Positions 18,123 to 25,860 of a DNA stretch of 64,000 nucleotides are shown in pieces; position 1 is the stretch's first letter, and every line of letters starts with the position of its first letter. The notes under the pieces were generated by a model. That model was not told where the DNA came from, searched no databases, and saw nothing but the letters and a program-made list of their open reading frames with translations. The translations under genes were made by a program, and so were the position numbers. The DNA comes from Alkaliphilus oremlandii OhILAs (GTDB lineage: Bacteria > Bacillota > Clostridia > Peptostreptococcales > Natronincolaceae): assembly GCF_000018325.1 (NCBI RefSeq), contig NC_009922.1, positions 2,976,001 through 3,040,000 on the forward strand. Direction: 5' to 3'.

Positions 18123-19049
18123 TCACCTTCCCTTATATTCGTGTTTTTCGTCGGATACATAATCTACCTTACCATCTGTCATCTCCATGAAAAGCTGTTC
18201 TAAAGAAGGATGAATTCTTGTAAGTTCAAATAGTGCTATACTATTCTCTTTAGCCGTAATCCCTATATCCTCCATTTCAAGATTTCTAACAACAATGCTT
18301 TCTTTTTCGTTACGCTGAACCAATCCTCCCTTTTCTTTTAATACTTCTTGTAATCTATGGTTATCCTCGCTTTGTATTCTTATATAGCTACTAAAACTCT
18401 TCTTGGACATCTCCTCTATTGTCATATCTGCAATTAATGTTCCTTGGGCTAAAACGATGACGCGCTCTGCTATGGCCTGAATTTCACCCATTAAATGGCT
18501 GGATATCAAAACAGCTTTTCCTTCTCTAGCCAATTTCTTAGTTAAGCTACGTAGCCATTTAATCCCATCAACATCCAATCCATTAAAAGGCTCATCCAAT
18601 ATCACTGTCTTTGGATCTCCAAGCAGTGCCGCTGCTATTCCTAGACGCTGTTTCATTCCTAAGGAATACTGACCGACTGTCTTATTTCTTACCTTTTCTA
18701 ACCCTGATTTCTGAAGAACTTCATCAACTCTATCGAATGAGATCCCACTGGCTATGGCGATTAATTGCAAATGTTGATCCGCTGTTAACCTCGGATTTAC
18801 TGCATCAGCATCGATTAATGCACCTATCTTTGCAATGGGCCGCTCCAAATCTATATATTTCTTTCCATCGATGATGACTTCTCCTTGAGAAGGTCTCGTT
18901 AGATTTAAAATCATCTTCATAGTTGTAGATTTCCCTGCTCCATTTGGCCCTAAAAAACCAGTGACTACACCCGGTATGATCTTAAAAGACAGATTGTTTA
19001 CAGCAATCCTATCTTTATAATGTTTACTTAGATTTTTTACTTCAATCAT
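18123..19049 (-). CDS. ABC transporter ATP-binding protein
   Basis: A 308-residue nucleotide-binding subunit. Walker A GPNGAGKST is at residues 34-42, with signature YSLGMKQRLGIA, Walker B VILDEPFNGLD, H-loop ISSHLM, and the C-terminal extension common in drug/bacitracin-type exporters. The start at 19049 follows AGAGGATAGCGTC; the longer ATG at 19082 lies inside the MerR gene. It is the middle gene of a MerR-ATPase-permease operon. Confidence 0.93.
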   Translation of the reverse strand: MIEVKNLSKHYKDRIAVNNLSFKIIPGVVTGFLGPNGAGKSTTMKMILNLTRPSQGEVIIDGKKYIDLERPIAKIGALIDADAVNPRLTADQHLQLIAIASGISFDRVDEVLQKSGLEKVRNKTVGQYSLGMKQRLGIAAALLGDPKTVILDEPFNGLDVDGIKWLRSLTKKLAREGKAVLISSHLMGEIQAIAERVIVLAQGTLIADMTIEEMSKKSFSSYIRIQSEDNHRLQEVLKEKGGLVQRNEKESIVVRNLEMEDIGITAKENSIALFELTRIHPSLEQLFMEMTDGKVDYVSDEKHEYKGR

Positions 19050-19053
19050 GACG

Positions 19054-19833
19054 CTATCCTCTCTCCTTATCTCCATGGGCACTTAAATAAGCTTCCATGG
19101 CCTTATCAATAAATCTATCTGTAAATTCCATTAATCGACGATCTTCTGCTGGCCATTGGTGACGATTCTCATACGCTACTTTATGCGCATTGAGTAAACT
19201 TGATTTTCCCTTCGTTATACTTTCAATCATATCCAACCATTTTCTAGCAAAGTTTTGTCCATCCACATCTTCGGGATCCACACCATTAAAAATATGGGCA
19301 GCTGCTTCTAATATTAGAGACTTCCAGTGCCAATAAACTTCTACTACCTCTTCCGTATTTTTGTAATGATCTGTAAAAATACGCTCTGTATTTTCATCAT
19401 AATGAATGTCCTTATATTCTAAAATTGTATCCTTACTTAAAGAAATCATGAGCTGTACCAATTCACCAGAAAATATACCTTGTTTCTTCTCTAAGCCTTT
19501 AATACTAGCATCAATCAATGATATATTCATCCTTGTATCGATTAATTTGTGATGAAAAACTTCTCTTTGTTTTTGAAGAACAGAAATAATTTCTTCTGCT
19601 GTAACCACGTCAACTACAAGTTCTTTAATCTCCTTCAGTGGTAGCCCTAATGATTTATAAAATAAGACTTGCTGCACTTTTGCTAGGTCCGACTCATCAT
19701 AAAACCTACGACCATTGTTCCCATCTTTACTTAATGGTACAAGTCCAATATTGTCATAGTATTGTAGTGTCCTTATGGATACGCCTGTTAAATTGGCTAT
19801 TTCACCTATAGGAAATTTCTTTTTCTCCTTCAC
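19054..19833 (-). CDS. MerR-family regulator of the ABC operon (TipA-like)
   Basis: About 259 residues. An N-terminal MerR winged HTH (IGEIANLTGVSIRTLQYYDN) is followed by a coiled-coil dimerisation helix and a roughly 150-residue helical C-terminal domain that probably senses a ligand. The GTG at 19833 is chosen because GAGG lies 8 nt upstream and the promoter's TTTAAT box overlaps the longer ATG at 19854, so that ATG would not be transcribed. It is first in the operon with the two ABC genes, implying autoregulated drug-induced export. Confidence 0.85.
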   Translation of the reverse strand: MKEKKKFPIGEIANLTGVSIRTLQYYDNIGLVPLSKDGNNGRRFYDESDLAKVQQVLFYKSLGLPLKEIKELVVDVVTAEEIISVLQKQREVFHHKLIDTRMNISLIDASIKGLEKKQGIFSGELVQLMISLSKDTILEYKDIHYDENTERIFTDHYKNTEEVVEVYWHWKSLILEAAAHIFNGVDPEDVDGQNFARKWLDMIESITKGKSSLLNAHKVAYENRHQWPAEDRRLMEFTDRFIDKAMEAYLSAHGDKERG

Positions 19834-19852
19834 TATCCTCACCTCTATTATC

Positions 19853-19883
19853 ATTAAATCATATTACGTAACGTCACATGCAA
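19853..19883 (-). promoter_or_regulatory. MerR-type promoter with 19-bp spacer and dyad
   Basis: On the minus strand, TTGCAT (19878-19883) and TTTAAT (19853-19858) are separated by 19 bp, the long spacer typical of MerR-activated promoters. The spacer contains TGACGTTACGTAA, an imperfect dyad around ACGTTACGT like TipA-class operators. Predicted start near 19846 leaves a 13-nt leader with a ribosome binding site. Confidence 0.65.
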
Positions 19884-19965
19884 TAGTATTTATCTTTTCA
19901 TTATATGAAACTATCATTTCAAACCTTTTATGAAAAATCTGCTCAAGAAGAAAATATCATAAAAA

Positions 19966-19999
19966 ATATCTTCAACCACAGGACGATGATTGAAGATAT
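19966..19999 (-). terminator. Rho-independent terminator of the DUF1697 gene
   Basis: A perfect 10-bp stem ATATCTTCAA / TTGAAGATAT is followed on the minus strand by TTTTTTAT, 48 nt after the DUF1697 stop. Confidence 0.75.
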
Positions 20000-20047
20000 A
20001 AAAGTTTTTATTATTTACCGATCCATATTAAATTTTGCATTGTTATT

Positions 20048-20599
20048 TTAATCGCAGTTCTGTACAGATTTCATAATTTCATATATCTTACGAGTCGTAT
20101 TGACATTTCTCACTGTCATATATTTATATAAGGTCGTCCCCACAAGCTTTTGCATCCCACTTTTTGTGATATTTTCTCTATCTACTGTCCATAGAATAGC
20201 ACCCTGTACATATAGGACCGTATCAATTTCTGGCTTTGTTTTTAATTCATCCAGCAATGTTTCCCTGTTAATTTCTTCCCATAAAAATAACACATCACTT
20301 TTCATATATTCATCATTTTTCCAACCATCCGGCAAAGCTTTCATCAAATGCTCAAAATCCTCTAAACTGCGAATCAATACTTTTATGTCTAACTGAAAAT
20401 CCTCTAAAATAGCTTTTTGCAAAAGCATCACAATTTCTGCCTTTGTATATCTTGCATCGGTAAAAACCACATTGCCAGAATTGATATACGTCGTTACGGA
20501 CGCCATACCCACTCGCATAAAGGTTTCTTTTAATAGCTTCATATCAATTTTATTTTTTCCCCCAACATTGATTCCTCTCAATAAAGCAACATAGACCAT
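20048..20599 (-). CDS. DUF1697 family protein
   Basis: 183 residues matching DUF1697 end to end: the N-terminal YVALLRGINVGGKNKIDMKL, then TYINSGNVVFTDA, and the C-terminal TTLYKYMTVRNVNTTRKIYE. The family is widespread and uncharacterised. The start has AGGGG 8-9 nt upstream. It is 20 nt downstream of the AlkZ-related gene on the same strand and probably cotranscribed with it. Confidence 0.88.
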   Translation of the reverse strand: MVYVALLRGINVGGKNKIDMKLLKETFMRVGMASVTTYINSGNVVFTDARYTKAEIVMLLQKAILEDFQLDIKVLIRSLEDFEHLMKALPDGWKNDEYMKSDVLFLWEEINRETLLDELKTKPEIDTVLYVQGAILWTVDRENITKSGMQKLVGTTLYKYMTVRNVNTTRKIYEIMKSVQNCD

Positions 20600-20619
20600 T
20601 TACTCATCCCCTTTTTATC

Positions 20620-21309
20620 CTAAAAACCTAAAAATCGCCTCATCTTCTTCATTTCAGCATTGGGACTTACTTCTCTGATTCTCTGAATAATTTCATCCAT
20701 TGCGTCCTCTGGATGAATGTCATAGGATGCTTCTATTAGCTCATTCCCTGCCCATGCTTCCACAGTGGTATATGCAGTTGAAGGCCAGCCATAGGGTTCT
20801 CCTTTTGCACTGATCTTTTGTTTTGTACCCTTCACCGTGATAAACATGCCCATTTGAAGTTCACACATGGCAGATTCATATTTGGAATTTAAATCCTTTG
20901 TGAATCCGCCCAGCGATTTAATCTCATGAGCAGCTAAAATATTTTGTCCATCAAACAAGTCATAGATTTGTTTTGCATAATTACTTACAAGACCTTCTGA
21001 ATACAACTCAGAAAAGCTTCGCCCCCTTCTCCTTGCAGCAAAAAACTTGGGATACCATTCAAGAGAAATGAATCCAGGTTTTTTATCAAATAGCTTTGCA
21101 TAAGCCGCTTTTTGATCCTTTTCAATGCTTACACGCCACAACCACGGGTCCGACGGTAGGTCGGTATGCCACTGTTCTTTCAGGGTTAAATCCTCAAGGT
21201 TTGTGAAATTAATGCAGTTATTTGATAAGGTCATAAAGCCTAACTTCTCAACCATATCGATAAATTCTCCATATTCCGTAATCTTTGTATCCATATTCCC
21301 CTTAGTCAT
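20620..21309 (-). CDS. AlkZ-related / uncharacterised protein
   Basis: 229 residues, soluble. I believe it belongs to the proteins annotated as AlkZ-related (distantly similar to winged-helix DNA glycosylases), from segments such as DPWLWRVSIEKDQKAAYAKL, KPGFISLEWYPKFFAARR and GWPSTAYTTVEAWAGNELIE, but I cannot show catalytic residues. The second ATG (21309) is 6 nt from GGGGAG and preferred over the first (3 nt). It probably forms an operon with DUF1697. Confidence 0.6.
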   Translation of the reverse strand: MTKGNMDTKITEYGEFIDMVEKLGFMTLSNNCINFTNLEDLTLKEQWHTDLPSDPWLWRVSIEKDQKAAYAKLFDKKPGFISLEWYPKFFAARRRGRSFSELYSEGLVSNYAKQIYDLFDGQNILAAHEIKSLGGFTKDLNSKYESAMCELQMGMFITVKGTKQKISAKGEPYGWPSTAYTTVEAWAGNELIEASYDIHPEDAMDEIIQRIREVSPNAEMKKMRRFLGF

Positions 21310-21337
21310 CATCTACTCCCCTTTTCCCATGTTAAAC

Positions 21338-21469
21338 TTAAATATCTTCGTCCGTATTAGATTTAAACCATACACCAATGGAAGCATTTCTATTTTTAAA
21401 CAGCATCCCACAATGAAAATAGCAATAGTATGTCCTGTTCATGGATACATATTTAAAATGTGCTTGCAT
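21338..21469 (-). CDS. Short orphan ORF (43 codons), possible remnant
   Basis: An ATG-to-TAA frame that reads like real protein (SMNRTYYCYFHCGMLFKNRN, GVWFKSNTDEDI) with YxC/HC residues that could bind zinc. It has no ribosome binding site and directly follows a pseudogene fragment of an anti-sigma gene, in another frame. It may be the 3' end of a lost gene. I recognise no family. Confidence 0.35.
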   Translation of the reverse strand: MQAHFKYVSMNRTYYCYFHCGMLFKNRNASIGVWFKSNTDEDI

Positions 21470-21478
21470 TGGTTTTGA

Positions 21479-21540
21479 GTCCGTGGATTATGATTCTATG
21501 TTCGACTTTTCTCCCAAAATATCCTCTGTAGGTTTGCAAT
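21479..21540 (-). pseudogene. Fragment of an anti-sigma-factor gene
   Basis: On the minus strand this reads YRGYFGRKVEHRIIIHGLK. It matches residues about 96-115 of the anti-sigma protein at 23098-24141 (YRGYFGGEVEHKTFKYIHGK) and is also alike in DNA (for example TATGTTCGACTT and AAAATATCCTCTGTA on the plus strand). Nothing homologous continues on either side, so this is a short relic of a second copy. Confidence 0.6.
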
Positions 21541-21843
21541 ATTAAACAAAAAAAGCTATACTTTTTTAATGTATAACTTCTTAAATAATTTTATTTTACT
21601 GATAAATTAATAGAAGCTCCCCTCTGGTTCCTCTATTTTAATGGAACTTTTTTAGGATTAGTTTGTTCATAATATGTATGAACAAATTTATAAAAAAATC
21701 TAGCTCATATTAAGCTTTAGTTAAATTATATATTTGTAATTAACATAAAGTAAGTTTTAAAATACTTATCCTTGCGATAATATTAAATTAAAACATATAC
21801 AATATAATATTTTATTAAATAAATTAGGGAGAAGTTTGAATTC
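21541..21843. other. Gene-free stretch with hairpins and a palindrome
   Basis: It contains an imperfect minus-strand hairpin followed by T7 (21552-21578), a GTTCC/GGAAC hairpin followed by T6 on the plus strand (about 21639-21660), and a 10-bp inverted repeat TTTGTTCATA-N5-TATGAACAAA (21662-21686). The rest is AT-rich, with a TATAAT-like box before the small plus-strand ORF. Confidence 0.4.
21662..21686. repeat. 10-bp inverted repeat, candidate operator
   Basis: TTTGTTCATA and TATGAACAAA are separated by 5 bp. No T tract follows. It lies 158 bp upstream of a small plus-strand ORF and may be a dimeric-regulator site. Confidence 0.4.
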
Positions 21844-22050
21844 ATGGTAAAATTTAGGAATATAGTATATCATCGGTTTATATTTGTGCTATTTTTAGTT
21901 TTAGGAATAAGAACCTTAAAATACAGGTTTGATTTTCCTACTGTCTTTAATAGTGATTTTGGTGTAGACCTTATAATCACTGGTTCACTTGGAGCCGTAA
22001 TAGAATTAATTCGCCATTATACTAGGAGATTAAATGGTACAGACAATTAG
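21844..22050 (+). CDS. Small hypothetical membrane protein
   Basis: 68 residues. A hydrophobic helix at about residues 12-22 (FIFVLFLVLGI) and a weaker one at about 42-55 (VDLIITGSLGAVIELI) are followed by a basic tail. GGGAG lies about 12 nt upstream, rather far. It is the only plus-strand gene between minus-strand neighbours. It could be genuine or a remnant; no family recognised. Confidence 0.4.
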   Translation: MVKFRNIVYHRFIFVLFLVLGIRTLKYRFDFPTVFNSDFGVDLIITGSLGAVIELIRHYTRRLNGTDN

Positions 22051-22181
22051 AGTTTTTAAATAAGTATTCATCTGGTGATATATAAAATAAAGATCTCCTT
22101 ATTGGCTACCTAATCTATATTTGATAAAACAGATCAATGCCTATACAAGGTCCAATAACTACCTTTATTCGAAATATCTCT

Positions 22182-23042
22182 CTAATAACTTGTAAGCACA
22201 TAATCCATTTGTTTGCACCCAATGATAGAAGCAACGGAACTGCATTTTGCTCGCAATAGATAGAAGATATTTTTATCTCTGATCCCACTCAATGTTTCAA
22301 AGTTTGCTTGCCCCTTACTGATAATAAGATCCGCCTTACTAAACGCTTCCTTAAATGAGCTGGAGCAATCCTTTAATATTGTCCCTTGGGCAGAATATCC
22401 ATTGTCAATTACCTTCACTAAATTTGTAACACCTGTACTGATGGCGTCCTCCATCGTTGCATCATTAACGATGGGTCCTCCCTTCACTACATAAGTAACT
22501 TTATGCCTTGGAAGATTCTCTAATAGAAACTTATCAAATATGATCTCCCCAGCATTATCAGCGATATATAAGATATTCTCTGACTCTTTTACTGCTTTCT
22601 GTAAAGCCGCCGACCCCACACCAAAAATATCATGTTTCATACTATCTTCAACTGACTTAACAATATCCGAAGGCCCTAGGTTGAGTCCAACGGAAAAATC
22701 GATAATATTCCCTGCAATTGCCAGCCTGCAAGCCATATCAAAGGGATCTTCTGCTTTATCCAACCATTTTTCATCAATAATTCTGTCGTAGATCTCTTTA
22801 GCAATTTCATTATACTGCTCTTTTAATCCTTTGTATGGATCGTTTATACCTGTAATTTTTTTTGCATGTTGATGCATTCTAAAAACTATTTCTGGTGCCG
22901 TCTCATTAAAGTCCATTTTCCCTAGTTCCTGCAAAGACCTTTTTATTATTTCCTCTTGCATTGTTATATTACTTGTGGCTTCTTCAGCGATTTCTACTGC
23001 TTGTCGAGCAAGGCAGGAAATACATTCACGTGATATTTTCAT
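22182..23042 (-). CDS. DUF89/ARMT1-like damage-control phosphatase family protein
   Basis: 286 residues of the DUF89 family of metal-dependent phosphatases. The prokaryotic N-terminal ECISCLARQAVEIA contains a CxxC, and the catalytic-core motifs LYIADNAGEIIFDKFLLENL and KADLIISKGQANFETLSG carry the conserved Asp, Asn and Lys. Members hydrolyse toxic sugar-phosphate or nucleotide by-products. The start has GAGGGGAG upstream. Monocistronic; substrate unknown. Confidence 0.9.
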   Translation of the reverse strand: MKISRECISCLARQAVEIAEEATSNITMQEEIIKRSLQELGKMDFNETAPEIVFRMHQHAKKITGINDPYKGLKEQYNEIAKEIYDRIIDEKWLDKAEDPFDMACRLAIAGNIIDFSVGLNLGPSDIVKSVEDSMKHDIFGVGSAALQKAVKESENILYIADNAGEIIFDKFLLENLPRHKVTYVVKGGPIVNDATMEDAISTGVTNLVKVIDNGYSAQGTILKDCSSSFKEAFSKADLIISKGQANFETLSGIRDKNIFYLLRAKCSSVASIIGCKQMDYVLTSY

Positions 23043-23097
23043 ATAGTTCTCCCCTCTCTATTTGCTTTACTGAGCCAGTATAACTACAATTTCTAAA

Positions 23098-24141
23098 TTA
23101 ATATTTATCTGTAATAACGCCAATGGATGTGGCTTTTATAAATGGAAGATCTTCTAAGAGCTTAAGACTTTCCGTATCTCCTGTAACTACTACCCCCTGA
23201 ACCTTAATATCCTCCTTAGTCAATGTTCCATCTGATCCTGCTATAATATTATAAAGCGATGTTACATCTCCATTTTTAAGCGCTTTAATAAAGTTTTCTT
23301 CTGGCTTCTCTATCTTTTCTCCGTATTCATTGATGGCCTTTATTCCATAAGCCTGATCTTCATAACATAGGTCTGGATATTGTTCTACTTCTTTTATTTC
23401 TCCATTTCCCATATCTTGTTCATCTATATATCGCTTCTGTGTACTTTTATGACTCTCTTCCTCAGAATTAACCCAATACCATGTTAGGTTTATATTTTCT
23501 GGTATCATACCCTCGACTTCATCCATGCTGTATTCTTCGTCAAAAGATAAAGCAATCTCCATATATTTTTCGTTTCCTATATCTTCTAATAAGCTTAAAT
23601 CATTCTGATATCGGTTGCCATAATCAACATAAGGATAATAAAATACCATAAGCTTCTGGCCAATATGATTGTATCTAGGTAAATAGTTTAATTCTTCATC
23701 CGTCATATTTGTATTATTGATAAGAGTACCATTCCACTGGGGGTGTTTCTCTCCAAGTAAATTATATTGGAAAGTATATGTGCCAGTATATACCCTTTTT
23801 CCATGGATGTACTTAAAGGTTTTATGTTCGACTTCTCCACCAAAATATCCTCTGTAACTTTGAAACATTCCTGGAAATTTATTCGGCCCTTGAATCGTAT
23901 AGCTATGATTTATCTTCCCTATGTATTCGCTCCATTTTATTACACTTACCTTCTCGCTTATTGAAATAATAGCAATAGATAAAACGATAAATGTAATTAA
24001 ACTAATTCCGATGGTTCTAATGGTAGAAAATATCTTAGCTTTTCTTACTGCCTTACTTATTTTATTACCTTTTAACTCTTCAAATATTATATCCAACGCC
24101 CTATCTTGATCTTGGTATCCGCCATTATTTTTATCTGTCAT
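23098..24141 (-). CDS. Anti-sigma factor with Sigma_reg-type domains
   Basis: 347 residues. A cytoplasmic N-terminus (about 1-40), one transmembrane helix (about 45-62, ISLITFIVLSIAIISI) and a large extracytoplasmic part are present. The latter resembles the sigma-factor regulator N- and C-terminal domains (KYMEIALSFDEEYSMDEVEG, then NLTWYWVN). Its start overlaps the sigma gene's end by 11 nt, giving translational coupling. It presumably holds the sigma factor at the membrane until an envelope signal arrives. A fragment of a related gene remains at 21479-21540. Confidence 0.82.
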   Translation of the reverse strand: MTDKNNGGYQDQDRALDIIFEELKGNKISKAVRKAKIFSTIRTIGISLITFIVLSIAIISISEKVSVIKWSEYIGKINHSYTIQGPNKFPGMFQSYRGYFGGEVEHKTFKYIHGKRVYTGTYTFQYNLLGEKHPQWNGTLINNTNMTDEELNYLPRYNHIGQKLMVFYYPYVDYGNRYQNDLSLLEDIGNEKYMEIALSFDEEYSMDEVEGMIPENINLTWYWVNSEEESHKSTQKRYIDEQDMGNGEIKEVEQYPDLCYEDQAYGIKAINEYGEKIEKPEENFIKALKNGDVTSLYNIIAGSDGTLTKEDIKVQGVVVTGDTESLKLLEDLPFIKATSIGVITDKY

Positions 24142-24646
24142 AATTTAATTCCTCCCAAACTTCTCTAAATTTATTCCTTGACCTGTACATATAGGTTTTT
24201 ACCTTGTCTTCACTGAAATCCAAAAGTTTCGATATATCCTTGTAGGATAGGTCCATAAAATATTTCAAAACTAACAAATTTCTATAAGACGGTTTTAGTA
24301 GATTTAAGGCTTTATTTACATATGTTTGATACTCCTCATTTAAAATATGATCTTCCGTCAAGGTCTCTTCACTTATTTTTCTTAGGATTTTATCATCGGT
24401 TATACACACATACTTGTTAAGATTCTTGTTTTTATTATAAAGATTGTAGTATTTATTAATAGCTACTTTAAACATCCAAGAAATGATCTTTTCCTCATGA
24501 ATAGCATCAATATTCACCATGGCTTGATATAGTGTTTCTTGTATGATATCTTCCGCATCTTCTTTTCCAGCGCCTATTTTTATTAGATATTTGAAAATAA
24601 TTTTAATCTCATTGCTTAATAAGCTTTCCAAAGCCTCATCCTTCAT
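24131..24646 (-). CDS. ECF-type RNA polymerase sigma factor
   Basis: 171 residues, sigma-70 family with regions 2 and 4 only. Region 2 includes DAEDIIQETLYQAMVNIDAI and ISWMFKVAINKYYNLY; region 4 is LKPSYRNLLVLKYFMDLSYKDISKLLDFSEDKVKTYMYRSR. AAGGTGG precedes the ATG by 7-8 nt. It overlaps the downstream anti-sigma gene by 11 nt. I could not find a convincing ECF-type promoter upstream, unlike the other two ECF genes here. Confidence 0.9.
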   Translation of the reverse strand: MKDEALESLLSNEIKIIFKYLIKIGAGKEDAEDIIQETLYQAMVNIDAIHEEKIISWMFKVAINKYYNLYNKNKNLNKYVCITDDKILRKISEETLTEDHILNEEYQTYVNKALNLLKPSYRNLLVLKYFMDLSYKDISKLLDFSEDKVKTYMYRSRNKFREVWEELNYDR

Positions 24647-24749
24647 GATTCACCACCTTATTTAAAACTTGCAAATGCGTATTTATTAACTTAGCTGTGC
24701 TCATATGAAAATTTTCATTGATATAACAATTCTACAGCTAAAATGTATA

Positions 24750-24796
24750 CAATTTATCGCTTCCTCTGGTCGCATAAATTGGGTTAGGTCATAAAA
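24750..24796 (-). repeat. Terminator-linked stem-loop repeat, copy A
   Basis: Contains GGTCGCATAAATTGGGTTAG plus GTCATAAAAAA on the plus strand and a CAATTTAT left arm. On the minus strand it starts at the U-tract of the degV terminator. The outer left arm found in copies D and E is not conserved here. Confidence 0.7.
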
Positions 24797-24797
24797 A

Positions 24798-24827
24798 AAA
24801 GTTATACCTTCGTAAAAGTATAACTTT
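24798..24827 (-). terminator. Rho-independent terminator of degV
   Basis: A perfect 10-bp stem AAAGTTATAC / GTATAACTTT is followed on the minus strand by T8 and then the dispersed repeat. Confidence 0.85.
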
Positions 24828-24860
24828 CCTGCTATGGCGATGTTAGCGCCTTTATATCGT

Positions 24861-25775
24861 TTATTTTATTAAATCACGGACCTTATTTCGAACCAATCCA
24901 TCCTTGATATGTCCCTTTTCTATAAAATACATAGAGACTGCACCTAATCCAACATGGGTGCCTACAGAAACCCCCATTTGCATGATATAAATTTCTCCTG
25001 AAAAGTCGGTTTCGTTTTGAATTTTTAATTTTAGATTTTCAGCAACCTTGATATCTGATGTGTATCCGATGATAATAAAATCTGTCCGATCTATATCATT
25101 TCTATGAATAAATTCTTCCACATAGTAACTTAATACACGCTTCTGCCCTCTTTCTTTTGCAACGATTGCACCTTTTCCCTTTCTCATGGTCATGATTGGT
25201 TTTAGACGCAATATTTTACCGATGAATGCACTGGCATTGGTCAGCCTTCCACTTCTTAATAAGTGATCTAAATCATCTACAGAGAGAAAGTGTTTTACAT
25301 TTGTTTTGTAAGTTTCATTGAATTCTACGATTTCTTCAAAGGATGCACCATTTTCTCTCATCATTGCGCTCTTTAGAATTAGCCACCCACTACCGTGACT
25401 CATGGATTTTGAGTCCACAACATGAATCTTAACCGTAGAATCTGGGTATTTTTCATTAAAATATTCCTCTGCAATTATAGCGGATTGATAGGACCCACTG
25501 GTACCACTGGACATACATATACATAATATCTCATTGTATCCATCCTTAATGGCAGTTTCCATTAGATTTAAAAATTCCATGGGACTTGGCATGCCCGTTG
25601 TTGGATGCTCCGATAATCCTTCCATCATTCCATAAAACGTATCTGGTTGAATATCTACTCTGTCCTTATATATTTTTCCTTCTATATTGATCGTTAAAGG
25701 TGCCAAGCTTATGTCATATTGCTCCAGTACTGCATTCGATAAATCACAGGTTGAGTCCGCTATAATTTTTATCAT
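24861..25775 (-). CDS. DegV family fatty-acid-binding protein
   Basis: 304 residues, full-length DegV fold. The N-terminal IIADSTCDLSNAVLEQYDIS, the TGMPSPMEF and CMSSGTSGSYQSA motifs that contact the fatty-acid carboxylate, and the C-terminal MGVSVGTHVGLGAVSMYFIE are present. FakB-type DegV proteins deliver fatty acids to FakA kinase for phospholipid synthesis, but no fakA is nearby. The ATG follows GGAGGG. Monocistronic with a strong terminator. Confidence 0.92.
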   Translation of the reverse strand: MIKIIADSTCDLSNAVLEQYDISLAPLTINIEGKIYKDRVDIQPDTFYGMMEGLSEHPTTGMPSPMEFLNLMETAIKDGYNEILCICMSSGTSGSYQSAIIAEEYFNEKYPDSTVKIHVVDSKSMSHGSGWLILKSAMMRENGASFEEIVEFNETYKTNVKHFLSVDDLDHLLRSGRLTNASAFIGKILRLKPIMTMRKGKGAIVAKERGQKRVLSYYVEEFIHRNDIDRTDFIIIGYTSDIKVAENLKLKIQNETDFSGEIYIMQMGVSVGTHVGLGAVSMYFIEKGHIKDGLVRNKVRDLIK

Positions 25776-25860
25776 ACATACCCTCCAAAAATAATCTTTC
25801 CTATATCATAAACTATTTTAGATATGTATGCGACATTTTTCTTTATAATTCGTCCAAATT

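Noticed and set aside
23025..23033. Second parS-like site (TTCACGTGA) inside the DUF89 gene
   Set aside because: Only about 10 of 16 positions match the consensus and it lies in coding sequence; the core palindrome alone is expected by chance.
24647..24730. ECF promoter before the sigma gene at 24131-24646
   Set aside because: ATGAAAATTTTCAT resembles a -35 but no CGT-type -10 stands at 16-17 bp, unlike the other two ECF genes.
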